Counted from the first letter of the stretch, positions 1-8,730 are shown. The stretch is DNA of 64,000 nucleotides from Sphingopyxis macrogoltabida (GCF_001307295.1 NZ_CP012700.1:3227001-3291000), one strand, 5' to 3'. The notes: a model not told the origin generated them from the sequence alone. Translations and numbers: made by a program.

Positions 1-1
1 G

Positions 2-1153
2 ATCAAGATCGAAAGCCAGGCCTTCCCCGACGGCAGCCGCCAATCCTATCTGGAGCACGGCATGTCGGTCAGCTTCGCCGCCGGCCATCGCAACAAGCGC
101 AGCCTGGGGCTGGACCTGCGCAGCGAGGCCGGGCGCGGATTGTTCCTCGACCTCGTGAAACAGGCCGACGTCGTCTGCTCGAATTTCAAACCCGGCACGA
201 TGGAGAAGCTGGGCCTCGGCGAGGCCGAACTGCGCGCGATCAACCCGCGGATCGTCGTTTCCGAAAGCTCGGCCTTCGGCGACACCGGACCCTGGAGCGG
301 GCGCATGGGCTATGGTCCGCTCGTCCGTGCATCGACCGGGCTGACGCTTGCCTGGCGCTACCCCGACGACCCGCAGAGCTTCAGCGATTCGATCACAGTC
401 TATCCCGATCATGTCGCAGGCCGCATCTGCGCGATCGGCGTTGCGGCGCTATTGATCCGCCGGCTGCGCACCGGGCTGGGCGGAGTTGCCAAGGTCGCGC
501 AGTCCGAGGTGATGATCGGCCATTTCGCCGCCGACGTCGTGCGCGGCACGCCGGCGGGCGGTGCCCCGACCGACTGGCCGTGGGCCGCCTATCGCAGTGC
601 GGGCGATGATGAATGGTGCGTGATCACCGTCGAGTCCGACGCCGACTGGGCGCGATTGTGCGACACCATCGGCTATGTCGAGGGCACGGCGTTCGATACG
701 GCGGCCAAGCGGCTTGCCGCGCGCCCCGCGATCGATGAGCGGATCGAGGCCTGGCTGGCCGACCGCACGCCATATGACGCAGCCGAGATACTGCAGGCGG
801 CGGGGATCGCCGCCGCCCCGATGCTGCGCCTCTCCGAACTTCCCGATTTTCCCTATTATCGCGAACGCGGCTTCTACCGGATCGAAGGTCACCCCTGGTT
901 GCAGGAAGACGTGTTCGGCGATGCCTATATCGCGCGGACCGGCGACCTGCCCGCGCCGCCCCTGCGGCCCGCGCCGCTGAGCGGCGAGCAGAGCGCGGAG
1001 GTCATCGCCGACTGGCTCGGGGTCGACCCAGAGGGCATCGACGCACTCAAGGACAATGCCGTCCTCGAGCCGCTCACCGAACTGACCCGGCAACAGGCGG
1101 AGGCGCATATGGCAAGCCGCCAACCCGTGACCGCGACGGGGCGTCCCAAATAG
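2..1153 (+). CDS. CaiB/BaiF family CoA-transferase (class III), 5' truncated by window edge
   Basis: Class III CoA-transferases move CoA from one acyl-CoA to another carboxylic acid in the cytosol, through an aspartyl-CoA intermediate. The reading frame is open from base 2, with no start visible, so the N-terminus (perhaps 40 residues) lies outside the window; 383 residues remain. Family hallmarks seen are the early stretch SNFKPGTMEKLGLG, then SAFGDTGPW and a GYGPLVRASTG segment. The Asp of YPDHVAG (about base 409) sits where the catalytic aspartate of the family is expected. The C-terminal half has the usual ERGFY and PAPPL segments. It is followed by a convergent EthD-like gene. An acid-activating role in the neighbouring catabolic cluster is inferred; the substrate is unknown. 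Confidence 0.9.
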   Translation: MKIESQAFPDGSRQSYLEHGMSVSFAAGHRNKRSLGLDLRSEAGRGLFLDLVKQADVVCSNFKPGTMEKLGLGEAELRAINPRIVVSESSAFGDTGPWSGRMGYGPLVRASTGLTLAWRYPDDPQSFSDSITVYPDHVAGRICAIGVAALLIRRLRTGLGGVAKVAQSEVMIGHFAADVVRGTPAGGAPTDWPWAAYRSAGDDEWCVITVESDADWARLCDTIGYVEGTAFDTAAKRLAARPAIDERIEAWLADRTPYDAAEILQAAGIAAAPMLRLSELPDFPYYRERGFYRIEGHPWLQEDVFGDAYIARTGDLPAPPLRPAPLSGEQSAEVIADWLGVDPEGIDALKDNAVLEPLTELTRQQAEAHMASRQPVTATGRPK

Positions 1154-1168
1154 GGCTCCCCGTCCCGT

Positions 1169-1543
1169 CTAACCGATGACGTGATAATCGTCCGACAGGA
1201 AGATCGGCGAATTGGGCAGGTCGATGAACTTTTTCTCGTCGGCGAGCAGCAGCGCACCCGCAACGCGCCCCGCCTCGGTCGTCCCGGCCGCAGTAAAGCT
1301 TGCCATATCGTCCCACCAGAGCTGCGCGACGCCGTCGAAATCGAGGCCCGATGAGCCCCTTACATCGGCCAGCGGAAAGGCGCCGGGCAGGGTCAGGCTG
1401 TGCGACTGGACATATTTGCGAATGCCGAGCGCCGCGGCATGTTCCCGGACCAGCGGGGCATGGCGGTTCCGCCAATAATCCTGAAACTGCGCGCGCGTCA
1501 GCCCGGGCAGCCGCTTCAGGCAGAAGGTTACTCGCAGCATCAT
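1169..1543 (-). CDS. EthD-domain protein (small alpha+beta barrel protein)
   Basis: A 124-residue protein of the EthD/dimeric alpha-beta-barrel type. Members are found beside P450 or ring-degrading genes and usually have unassigned roles; some are small lyases or decarboxylases. Seen here: an N-terminal strand LRVTFCLKR followed by LTRAQFQDYWRNRHAPLV, the typical EthD opening (the F-x-x-Y-W-x-x-x-H-x-P-L pattern), and FDGVAQLWWDD further on. An in-frame ATG exists 12 bases upstream, but the bases after it (GGAGAG) form a good ribosome site for ATG at 1543, so the shorter start is chosen. It is divergent from the DUF35 gene, with a short shared promoter region. Family assignment is firm; the reaction is unknown. 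Confidence 0.85.
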   Translation of the reverse strand: MMLRVTFCLKRLPGLTRAQFQDYWRNRHAPLVREHAAALGIRKYVQSHSLTLPGAFPLADVRGSSGLDFDGVAQLWWDDMASFTAAGTTEAGRVAGALLLADEKKFIDLPNSPIFLSDDYHVIG

Positions 1544-1608
1544 CGTCTCTCCCATTCGCGCGGGCTTTATCCCGTCCCGCGCACTTCACCATTGCACGTC
1601 GGCATCGA

Positions 1609-1625
1609 ATCTATATAGTGTAGAT
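1609..1625. promoter_or_regulatory. Inverted repeat in divergent EthD / DUF35 promoter
   Basis: ATCTA-N7-TAGAT, a short perfect inverted repeat in an AT-rich patch of the intergenic region 1544-1673. It is followed at 1628 by ATGATGC, which pairs loosely with GCATC at 1602. It could be an operator or simply include a -10 element. It does not match the three repeated motifs found elsewhere in the window. Confidence 0.3.
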
Positions 1626-1673
1626 AAATGATGCAATGGCCGCTGGAAAGCGGCGGGAAAGGATGCGGGGCGA

Positions 1674-2084
1674 ATGACCTATCATTCAGCAACGGGGCCG
1701 ATCGGCGCCGAAGGGCGCTATTGGGATGCGCTTCTGGAAGGGCGGCTCGAATTGCCGCGCTGCACGGGTTGCGGCGAATGGCACTGGCCTGCGGTGTGGC
1801 GGTGCGGCAGCTGTGGCGGCTGGGACCATAAGTGGGTCGAGCAGCCGCTGACGGGCACGGTCTTCACCTACACCCGCACGCACCACCCGTTCGGCGGCAC
1901 CGAATCCTTCGCCAAACCCTTTTCGACGCTCGTCGTCACCCTCGATACCGTGCCGGTGCGTCTGGTCGGCGTGCTCGAAGGCGACGAGGCGGGGCTGAAA
2001 ATCGGCGCCCCCGTCACCGGCACCATCGCGCGCACCGCCTTCGGTGACGCAGAAATCCCTGCGCTGCGCTGGAGGCTTGCATGA
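1674..2084 (+). CDS. DUF35 OB-fold / zinc-ribbon acyl-CoA-binding protein (ChsH2-like C-terminal type)
   Basis: A 136-residue protein with an N-terminal rubredoxin-like zinc ribbon, CTGCGEWHWPAVWRCGSCGG (two C-x-x-C pairs), then an OB-fold segment (GTVFTYTRTHHPF, RLVGVLEGDEAGLKIGAPVTG). Proteins of this kind bind the acyl-CoA for a partner thiolase-like enzyme. In steroid degraders the DUF35 part of ChsH2 assembles with the aldolase Ltp2. The gene overlaps the next one, thiolase-like, by four bases (ATGA), a typical coupling for subunits of one complex. A role in a retro-aldol or thiolytic C-C cleavage of an acyl-CoA is inferred from this pairing. It could instead serve a true thiolase in another pathway. 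Confidence 0.88.
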   Translation: MTYHSATGPIGAEGRYWDALLEGRLELPRCTGCGEWHWPAVWRCGSCGGWDHKWVEQPLTGTVFTYTRTHHPFGGTESFAKPFSTLVVTLDTVPVRLVGVLEGDEAGLKIGAPVTGTIARTAFGDAEIPALRWRLA

Positions 2085-3244
2085 CCCCCAACCTGTCCGG
2101 CCTGACGGCCGCCGCCGGCGTCGGCTATCGCCAGTATAAGCGCGGCACCGCGCCCCTGCCCGAGCGCGGCGTGCTCGTCCACGCGATCGTAGATGCGTGC
2201 AAGGATGCGGGCTTCGACCCTGCCGACGTCGACGGCTTCGTCTCCTATGGCGACGACAAGAACGAGCCGGTGCGGCTGATGCCCGACCTCGGTACCAAGG
2301 CGATCAATTGGTCGGCGCAGGTGTGGGGCGGCGGCGGCGGCGGTATCGCGGGCGCCTTCGGCATCGCTGCCTCGGCGATCCTGACCGGCCAGGCGCGCGC
2401 GGTCGTCGTCTTTCGCGCACTGGTCGAGGGCAATAGCGGGCGGCTGTCGGCGGCCGTGATGGCGCACCACCTCAACGACCATATGGTGTCGTCGGGCATC
2501 CTCGCGCCCGCGCAGGTCTGCGCGATGCGTGCGCAGCGGATGTTCGAATATCACGGCGTGCCGTACGAGCTGTGCGAGGAACTGGTCCGCGCTTCCTATT
2601 ACCACGGCAGCCGCAATCCTGACGCGGTCGCCTATGGCAAAGAGTTCGACCATGATGAGTATCGCGAGTCGCGGATCATCGCCGAACCCTTCCACCTCTT
2701 CGATTGCAGCCGCGAGAATGACGGCGCCGGGGCGATCCTGCTCGTGTCGACCGAGATGGCGCGCGACCTGAAGAAGAAACCGGTCAAATTGCTGTCGGTC
2801 GCGCAGGGCACCGAAGCAGGTTATGGCGACCTGCTCGAAAACGACGCGACCGACCTATACCCGACTGCGGGTTTCCGCGCCATCCGCGACCGGCTGTACG
2901 GCGCCGCCGGGCTGACCCCCGCCGATATCGACGTCGTCCAGCTTTATGAGAATTTCAGCGCGCAGGGCATCGCGTCGCTGATCGATCACGGTTTCTGCAC
3001 CTACGAGAATGTCGCCGAGGTCGTGCGCTTCGAGAATCTGATCGCGCCGTCGGGCAAGCTGCCGGTCAACACCTCGGGCGGGAACCTCGCGCATGGTTTC
3101 GTCCACGGCTTCGTCACCGCGGTCGAAGCGGTGCGCTGCCTGCGCGGCGAAAGCCCGAACCCCGTGCCGGACGCGCGGACCTGTCTGCTCGCCGGCGGCC
3201 CCGGCGCGCCGACGATCAGTTCGGCAATCTTCGGGGTGGATTAA
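2081..3244 (+). CDS. Thiolase-like protein (lipid-transfer / Ltp2-type aldolase family)
   Basis: A 387-residue thiolase-fold protein. Thiolases normally carry a nucleophilic Cys in the first half; here the matching helix start reads VWGGGGGGIAGAFGIAAS, with glycines and no Cys. The C-terminal GG-N-x-x-x-G-x-x-x-G element (SGGNLAHGFVHGF) is kept. Loss of the Cys with retention of the fold is what the Ltp2-type aldolases show: these cleave 17-hydroxy steroid side chains together with a DUF35 partner. The preceding gene is exactly such a DUF35 protein, overlapping by ATGA. I infer a C-C lyase acting on a beta-hydroxyacyl-CoA. The 3' end shares TTAA with the stop codon of the convergent SDR gene. 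Confidence 0.88.
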   Translation: MTPNLSGLTAAAGVGYRQYKRGTAPLPERGVLVHAIVDACKDAGFDPADVDGFVSYGDDKNEPVRLMPDLGTKAINWSAQVWGGGGGGIAGAFGIAASAILTGQARAVVVFRALVEGNSGRLSAAVMAHHLNDHMVSSGILAPAQVCAMRAQRMFEYHGVPYELCEELVRASYYHGSRNPDAVAYGKEFDHDEYRESRIIAEPFHLFDCSRENDGAGAILLVSTEMARDLKKKPVKLLSVAQGTEAGYGDLLENDATDLYPTAGFRAIRDRLYGAAGLTPADIDVVQLYENFSAQGIASLIDHGFCTYENVAEVVRFENLIAPSGKLPVNTSGGNLAHGFVHGFVTAVEAVRCLRGESPNPVPDARTCLLAGGPGAPTISSAIFGVD

Positions 3245-4026
3245 CTGACGGTCGAGATGCCGCCACTGACCGGGAGCAGCACGCCGGTCACCCAGGCGCC
3301 CGCGCGCGACGAAAGATAGATCACCGCGCCCGCGATATCGTCCATCTCGCCCGCCCGTGCACCGAGCGGCGAAACGAATGCCTTGGGGACCTCGTCCGCC
3401 TCCCCCATACCGAGAAATTGCTCGGTCAGGCGCGAGGGGAACAGGCCCGGTGCGATCGCGTTGCAACTGATGTTGCGCTTGGCGAGATGGCGGCCGAGAT
3501 GGCGCGACATCATCGCGACCCCGCTCTTGCTCGACGCATAGGCGAAATTTTCGAGATGGCCGGGGTTGAGCGCGGCGATCGACGCGATGTTGATCACGCG
3601 CGCCGGGTCGCCGGGGCTGGCGGCGCCTTCGAGCTGCGAGAGCAACTTGCGCGTCAGCAGGAAGGGCGTGGTGAGGTTGAGCCCGAGCACCGCGTCGAAA
3701 TCCTCGCGCCCCTCGGCGTCGAGCGGGGTCGGGCGATCGGTCCCCGCATTGTTGACGAGGATATGAAGCGGCCGGTCGCCGAGCGCCTCGGCGATGCGCG
3801 CGATGCCGTCCTCGGTCGCGATATCCGCCACGACACCCTGCGCTTTGCCGCCCAATTCCCCGACAATCGCATCGACGTCGTCGGCGCCGCGCGCGACGAC
3901 CCACACTTCGGCACCCGCCTGCGCCAGCCCACGCGCGATCATCCGGCCGATGCCCGAGGTCGCGCCGGTCACCAGCGCCCGCTTGCCCGCGACGTCGAAC
4001 AGTCCGGCGGTGTAGTCGGCGCTCAT
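3241..4026 (-). CDS. Short-chain dehydrogenase/reductase
   Basis: Classical SDR of 261 residues, cytosolic and NAD(P)-dependent, expected to oxidise an alcohol or reduce a ketone. Seen: the nucleotide-binding TGATSGIG near residue 20, the NNAG motif near residue 92, and the catalytic YASSKSG (Y-x-x-x-K). It closes with a glycine-rich VTGVLLPVSGG segment, usual for the family. Its start codon overlaps the stop of the upstream aldehyde dehydrogenase (ATGA), and it is the last gene of a five-gene minus-strand operon that begins with the GMC oxidoreductase at 8702. In context it would handle a hydroxyl intermediate of beta-oxidation or an alcohol made by the GMC or oxygenase steps; the substrate is unknown. 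Confidence 0.92.
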   Translation of the reverse strand: MSADYTAGLFDVAGKRALVTGATSGIGRMIARGLAQAGAEVWVVARGADDVDAIVGELGGKAQGVVADIATEDGIARIAEALGDRPLHILVNNAGTDRPTPLDAEGREDFDAVLGLNLTTPFLLTRKLLSQLEGAASPGDPARVINIASIAALNPGHLENFAYASSKSGVAMMSRHLGRHLAKRNISCNAIAPGLFPSRLTEQFLGMGEADEVPKAFVSPLGARAGEMDDIAGAVIYLSSRAGAWVTGVLLPVSGGISTVS

Positions 4027-5507
4027 GCGAGCGTGCCGGGCGCCTGCGGCAGGAAAACGGTCTTGACCTCGGTAAAGGGTTCGATCCCCTCGGGTCCGCC
4101 CTCGCGTCCGACGCCCGATTTCTTGAAGCCGCCGAACGGGTTGGTCAGGTCGAAATCGCGGCCGTTCTGGGTGAAATGGCCGGTGCGGATGCGCCGCGCG
4201 ACGCCATAGGCGCGGTCGGTGTCGTGGGTGTAGACGCCGCCCGACAGGCCGAACGGACTGTCGTTGGCGATGGCGATCGCTTCCTCGACGCTGTCATAGG
4301 GGATGACCGCAGTGACAGGGCCGAAGATTTCCTCCTGTGCGATCGCCATGTCGTTGGTCGCGTCGGCGAACACCGTCGGTTCGACATAATAGCCGCTGTT
4401 GAGCGCGGGCGGGCGGCGGCCGCCGGTCGCGATGCGCGCACCCTCGGCAACGCCCTTGTCGAAATAGCTCGACACCTTGGCATGGTGCCGTGCCATCGCG
4501 AGCGGGCCCATCATCGTGTTCGCGTCGAGTGGGTCGCCGATGCTGGTCGCTGCCATCGCGGCGGCAAGGCTTTCGACGTAGGCATCCTTGCGTGCGCGCG
4601 GGACGAGCACGCGGCTGAAATTGATGCACACCTGGCCGCACAGCAGGGTGATCATCGGCGCGAGCGCGGGACCCATCGCCTCGGGCTCGAAATCGTCGAG
4701 CACGATCGCCGCCGACTTGCCGCCGAGCTCCATCGTGAAGCGCGCCATGCGCCCGGCGCAGACCTGGGCGATATGCAGCCCTACCTCGGTCGAGCCCGTG
4801 AAGGCGACTTTATCGATGCCGGGATGGCGGACGAGCAGGTCCGATGCCTCGCGGTCGGCGGGCAGCAGGTTGATTACCCCCTCAGGGAAACCCGCCTCCT
4901 CGGCGGCTTCGGCGAGCATGAACGCCTCCAGCGGGGTTTCGGGGGCGGGCTTCAGGATGACAGTGCATCCGGTCGCGAGCGCGGGCGCCAGCTTGATCAG
5001 CAACGAAGCGAGCGGCCCGTTCCACGGCGCGATCGCAGCGACGACGCCGACCGGCTCGCGCACCACCACCGCAACCTTCGACATCATGCCGTTCGACGGA
5101 CGCACATCCTCGAACGGATATGCCTCGGCGAGCCCGGCATAATAGTCGAGCAGCCCTGCCGTGCCCGCACCCGAGCCCTGCGCCATCCAGATCGGCACCC
5201 CGACCTGCGATATCCACGCGCTGTCGAGCGCGGCGCCGCGACGCTGCAGTGCCTGCGACAGCGCGCGCATATAGGTCGCGCGTTCGGCGGCCGACATCCG
5301 CGGCCAGGGTCCCTCGTCGAACGCCTTGCGTGCCGCAGCGACGGCGCGTTCGACCTCGGGCGCGCCGGCAGCGACGACTTCGCCGAAGGCTTCCTCGGTC
5401 GCGGGGTTGGTCACCGTGAAGCGCCCGCTGCCCTCGACGGGAATCCAGCGTCCGCCGATGAAAAGCCGGTCGGGATGCGCCACCTGCGCGTTGGCTTGGC
5501 CGATCAT
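4023..5507 (-). CDS. NAD(P)-dependent aldehyde dehydrogenase
   Basis: ALDH superfamily enzyme of 494 residues, oxidising an aldehyde to an acid in the cytosol. Seen: the cofactor-binding FTGSTEVG, the general base in MELGGKSAAIVL, and the catalytic Cys in LLCGQVCINFSR. The C-terminal NPFGGFKKSGVGREGG element is standard. The ribosome site AGGAG lies about 10 bases before the start. It is the fourth gene of the operon GMC oxidoreductase, hydratase, hydratase, ALDH, SDR. With the GMC oxidoreductase at the head of the operon it forms the usual alcohol-to-aldehyde-to-acid pair. The reaction class is firm; the substrate is not known. Confidence 0.93.
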   Translation of the reverse strand: MIGQANAQVAHPDRLFIGGRWIPVEGSGRFTVTNPATEEAFGEVVAAGAPEVERAVAAARKAFDEGPWPRMSAAERATYMRALSQALQRRGAALDSAWISQVGVPIWMAQGSGAGTAGLLDYYAGLAEAYPFEDVRPSNGMMSKVAVVVREPVGVVAAIAPWNGPLASLLIKLAPALATGCTVILKPAPETPLEAFMLAEAAEEAGFPEGVINLLPADREASDLLVRHPGIDKVAFTGSTEVGLHIAQVCAGRMARFTMELGGKSAAIVLDDFEPEAMGPALAPMITLLCGQVCINFSRVLVPRARKDAYVESLAAAMAATSIGDPLDANTMMGPLAMARHHAKVSSYFDKGVAEGARIATGGRRPPALNSGYYVEPTVFADATNDMAIAQEEIFGPVTAVIPYDSVEEAIAIANDSPFGLSGGVYTHDTDRAYGVARRIRTGHFTQNGRDFDLTNPFGGFKKSGVGREGGPEGIEPFTEVKTVFLPQAPGTLA

Positions 5508-5528
5508 TCTACTCTCCTGATCTCGTGT

Positions 5529-6305
5529 TCAGCGTTTGTGGTCGTCGTGCTCGGACAGGAATTTTCCGAAAGTCTCGCCGCCGCCGGGGGCGTCGGTCAT
5601 GCTGGCGATCATCCAGTCATATTCGGCCTGCCAGCCCTCGATCGGTGTGCGCGTCAGGCTGCCGTCGACGAGCGTCTTGATGCCCTTGATCCCCTGCGGC
5701 GGATGCGCGGCGATGGCCGAGGCAAGCGCGATGGCGTGCGCGTCGAGGTCCGACGCCTCGACGACCGCATTGACCAGCCCGATGCGCTCTGCCTCCTCGG
5801 CTCCGACGACCTGCCCGGTCATCAGGATCGCCTTGGCGCGTGGTGCGCCAACCGCACGCGGCAGCGACCAGGTGGCATTGGCGCAGCCATAGCCGACGGC
5901 GGTGACCTTGAAGCGAAAGCCGGGGGTCGCGATGCGCATGTCGCAGGCGAGCGCGAGCAGCGCGCCCGCGCCGAAGCAGATGCCGTCGATCGCGGCGATG
6001 ATCGGCAAAGGATGCGTGGCGACGCGCCCGAACACCGGATCGCGCCTCTCGAAGGCGCGGCGCATCGTCGCGGCATCGAAGCCGGCCATTTCATGGATGT
6101 CGAAGCCGGCGCTGAACGCCTTGCCCCCGCGCGCGCTTATTACAATGGCGCGGATATCGGGGTCGCTCGCGGCGCGGTCGAGCTGTTCGGCAAAGGCCGT
6201 AAAGGTCGGCGTGTCGTAGGCGTTGTGCACATCCGGCCGGTTGAAAATCAGGTGCAGCACGCCCGGCGCGGGGGTCGCGACGATCAGCGTCGGTTCGGTG
6301 GTCAT
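5529..6305 (-). CDS. Enoyl-CoA hydratase/isomerase family protein (1)
   Basis: Crotonase-fold protein of 258 residues. The family hydrates or isomerises enoyl-CoA esters, among other acyl-CoA reactions. Seen: LIFNRPDVHNAYD near the N-terminus, the oxyanion-hole segment ARGGKAFSAGFDIHEMAG, and AAIDGICFGAGALLALACDMRI, the second oxyanion element. The start is placed at 6305 (MTTEPTLI), because the open frame further upstream overlaps the 3' end of the preceding hydratase gene and adds no family sequence. Only about 10 bases separate it from that gene, and about 20 from the ALDH that follows, so the genes are very likely co-transcribed. Which crotonase reaction it performs cannot be told from the motif. 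Confidence 0.9.
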   Translation of the reverse strand: MTTEPTLIVATPAPGVLHLIFNRPDVHNAYDTPTFTAFAEQLDRAASDPDIRAIVISARGGKAFSAGFDIHEMAGFDAATMRRAFERRDPVFGRVATHPLPIIAAIDGICFGAGALLALACDMRIATPGFRFKVTAVGYGCANATWSLPRAVGAPRAKAILMTGQVVGAEEAERIGLVNAVVEASDLDAHAIALASAIAAHPPQGIKGIKTLVDGSLTRTPIEGWQAEYDWMIASMTDAPGGGETFGKFLSEHDDHKR

Positions 6306-6315
6306 CACTATATCC

Positions 6316-7089
6316 TCAGTTCCTGGACGGCACATGCGCCGTCTGGTCGGGGTCGAAGGCGGTCACCATCTCGTAACCCAGCGACGCTTCGAAAATCGGC
6401 ATCGCATCGCGCAGCCAATGGTTGAGCGCGCGCTTGCTGAGCTCGACCGCGAGCGGCGAGCGCTCGGCGAGCGTCGCGGCATAACGCAGCGCGAGCGGCA
6501 GCACGTCGGCCGCGGGCACCGCGTCGGAAACGAGCCCGACGCGCTCCGCCTCGCGGCCGTTCAATTTGTCGCCGGTGAGCAGATAGCGCTTCGCCTTCGC
6601 CATCGAACAGAGCAAGGGCCAGACCATCGCAGCATGATCGCCCGCGGCGAGCCCGATGCGCAGATGGCCGTCCGAGAGGTTGGCCTCTTCGTTCACCACC
6701 GAAATATCGGCGAGCAGCCCGAGCGCGAGCCCGATCCCCGCCGCCGGGCCGTTGATTGCCGAGACGAGCGGTTTGCGCATCTCGATCAGTGCGGTCAGTA
6801 TCTGCGACGTTTCGCGCATCATCCGGATCTTGTTGGCATAATCGTTGCCGTCGCCCGCGATGTCGGCCCAGTCGCCGCCGACGCAAAAGGCGCTCCCCGC
6901 CCCAGTCACGACCGCGGCGCGGGCATCCGGGTCGGCATCGATCAGCGCGGGTAGCCGCACGAGTTCGCTGTGCAGCACGTCGTTGGTCGCATTCATCCGC
7001 TCGGGCCGGTTGAGCGTCAACAGGACAATGCCGGGCGCCGGCCGCTCGACCGTTATGTACTCGAAGTCGTAGGCAGCGGTAGTGCTCAT
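6316..7089 (-). CDS. Enoyl-CoA hydratase/isomerase family protein (2)
   Basis: A second crotonase-fold protein, 257 residues. Seen: LLTLNRPERMNATND, the first oxyanion-hole segment GAGSAFCVGGDWADIAG, and SAINGPAAGIGLALGLLADISV. The frame stays open upstream into the GMC gene, but the crotonase sequence begins at MSTTAAYDFEY, whose ATG overlaps the stop codon of the GMC oxidoreductase (ATGA); that start is used. It is the second gene of the five-gene operon. Two crotonases in one operon suggest different steps, for example hydration and a ring- or side-chain lyase or isomerase step, but the sequence alone does not separate them. Confidence 0.9.
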   Translation of the reverse strand: MSTTAAYDFEYITVERPAPGIVLLTLNRPERMNATNDVLHSELVRLPALIDADPDARAAVVTGAGSAFCVGGDWADIAGDGNDYANKIRMMRETSQILTALIEMRKPLVSAINGPAAGIGLALGLLADISVVNEEANLSDGHLRIGLAAGDHAAMVWPLLCSMAKAKRYLLTGDKLNGREAERVGLVSDAVPAADVLPLALRYAATLAERSPLAVELSKRALNHWLRDAMPIFEASLGYEMVTAFDPDQTAHVPSRN

Positions 7090-8702
7090 GCGTTGGTGCG
7101 GATCATCTCGGCGGCCTTTTCGCCGATCATGATCGTTGCGGCATTGGTGTTGCCGCTGGTGATCTGCGGCATGATCGAGGCGTCGGCGACGCGTAGCCGC
7201 CCGACCCCGCGCACGCGGCACTCGGGATCGACGACCGAGCCGGCGTCCGACCCCATGCGGCAGCTGCCGACGGGGTGATAGGTGATCATCGTCTTGGCGC
7301 GGACATAGGCCTCCCAGCCGGCATCGTCGGCCGGCACCGGGTCGGGCGAGCGGTCGCCGAGCGTGATCGCGCTCAGCGCGGGCATCGCGAACAGCCGGTC
7401 GACCAGCTTCATCGCGCCGATCAGCGTGTCGACGTCGGCACGCTCGCCGAGCAACTGGTGGTTGATCACCGGCTCGAGCGCATCGCCCAGCTCGACGCGG
7501 CCGCGTGACTTCGGCCGCGTCAGCGAGACGTTGATGCTGATGCACGGTTCCTTGGGCATCACCGCCTCGGCCGACGACACCGTCTCGGGCTCGACATTAT
7601 AGGCAAGCGGCATGAAATGGAGCTGTACGTCGGGTTCGTCGAGCCCGTCGCGCGTCCGTGCGAGGCCCATCGCCTGTACCGCGGGGGCGCCCATCGGCCC
7701 CGTCTTGTTCCAGAAGAATTTGGTGAGGTGGCGGACCATGTCGAGCGGGCCGACCTGACTGTTGAGCGTCGGCACGCTGACGAACTTGTTCTGGGTGATG
7801 CCGGGATGTTCCTGCAGGTTGTGGCCGACCTCGGGCCGGTCGGCCTGCACCGCAATCCCGCGCGATTGCAGATAGTCGCCGGCACCGATCCCCGAGCGCA
7901 ACAGCAGCGCCGGCGATCCCATCGACCCCGACGAGACGATCACTTCGCGGCGCGCGCGCAGCACCTTGGCATCGCCGCCCTGCCGGTAGCGGATGCCGAC
8001 CGCCTCGCCATTTTCGAGAATGATCGTTTCGACATGCGCATGGGTCACGGTCGTCAGATTGGGCCGCTTCCGCGCGTCGCGAAGATAGGCCTTTTCGGTG
8101 CTGCAGCGCCAGCCGTCGCGCTGCGTCGCCTGCGTGAGATAGGCCCCCTCCATCTGCCCGCCGTTATAATCGTCGAGCCGCGCAAGGCCATATTGCTCGC
8201 AGGCGCGGAGGAAGAGATCGCACAGCGGATGCGGGTCGCGCATCGGCGACACCGACAGCGGCCCCTGCGATCCGTGACTCTGGTTCGGTGCGCCGTTCCA
8301 GCTCTCGCTGCGCAGGAAATAGGGAAAGACGCTGTCGAAATTCCACCCCGTCGCACCCAGCCGTTCCCACGCGTCGAAATCGGCGCGCGTTCCGCGGATA
8401 TAGACCTGGCCGTTGATCGCGCTGCCGCCGCCGAGCATCCGCCCGCCCGACCAGATGAAGCGCCGCCCGTTGATCGATTCGTCGGGGAGCTGCCAATATT
8501 TCCAGTCGTATCGGTCGTCGACTAGCATCTTGGCGAAGCCGACGGGCATCTGGACCATCAAACCGGTCGATTCGCCGCCCGCCTCGACCAGCGCGACGCG
8601 GACGCCCGGATTCTCGCTGAGCCGGGCCGCCAGGACGCAACCCGCACTGCCGCCGCCCACGACGATATAGTCCGCTTCATAGTCCGCTTCCTCGCCCGCC
8701 AT
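7086..8702 (-). CDS. GMC-family FAD-dependent alcohol oxidoreductase (1)
   Basis: Glucose-methanol-choline oxidoreductase of 538 residues, which oxidises primary or secondary alcohols with FAD. Seen: the dinucleotide-binding motif VVGGGSAGCVLAARL at the N-terminus, the signature around SGGRMLGGGSAINGQVYIRG, and SSGSMGSPALLLRSGIG. The C-terminal block YHPVGSCRMGSD contains the catalytic His. No signal peptide or cytochrome domain is present, so it is probably cytosolic, with an unknown electron acceptor. It heads a minus-strand operon with two crotonases, an ALDH and an SDR. Its promoter region, shared with the divergent ferredoxin gene, contains two copies of the motif 1 operator. A homologous GMC gene lies at 50082. 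Confidence 0.93.
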   Translation of the reverse strand: MAGEEADYEADYIVVGGGSAGCVLAARLSENPGVRVALVEAGGESTGLMVQMPVGFAKMLVDDRYDWKYWQLPDESINGRRFIWSGGRMLGGGSAINGQVYIRGTRADFDAWERLGATGWNFDSVFPYFLRSESWNGAPNQSHGSQGPLSVSPMRDPHPLCDLFLRACEQYGLARLDDYNGGQMEGAYLTQATQRDGWRCSTEKAYLRDARKRPNLTTVTHAHVETIILENGEAVGIRYRQGGDAKVLRARREVIVSSGSMGSPALLLRSGIGAGDYLQSRGIAVQADRPEVGHNLQEHPGITQNKFVSVPTLNSQVGPLDMVRHLTKFFWNKTGPMGAPAVQAMGLARTRDGLDEPDVQLHFMPLAYNVEPETVSSAEAVMPKEPCISINVSLTRPKSRGRVELGDALEPVINHQLLGERADVDTLIGAMKLVDRLFAMPALSAITLGDRSPDPVPADDAGWEAYVRAKTMITYHPVGSCRMGSDAGSVVDPECRVRGVGRLRVADASIMPQITSGNTNAATIMIGEKAAEMIRTNA

Positions 8703-8711
8703 GACCTCTCC

Positions 8712-8730
8712 ATCAATCGACTAATTAATT
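8712..8730 (-). promoter_or_regulatory. Motif 1 operator-like site A (GMC operon promoter)
   Basis: On the minus strand the site reads AATTAATTAGTCGATTGAT. It shares the TTAATT-N2-TCGATTGA arrangement with site B, which lies 60 bases away, and with sites at 11980, 12102, 20083 and 60268. It lies only about 10 bases upstream of the GMC start codon, a place where a bound repressor would block transcription. The TetR encoded at 9178 is the nearest candidate regulator; this is an inference. Confidence 0.6.

Noticed and set aside
4176..6425. Very long plus-strand open frame (about 750 codons) opposite the ALDH and hydratase genes
   Set aside because: It is the antisense of well-supported ALDH and crotonase genes and is rich in Arg, Gly and Ala with no domain. 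High GC content often leaves antisense frames open.
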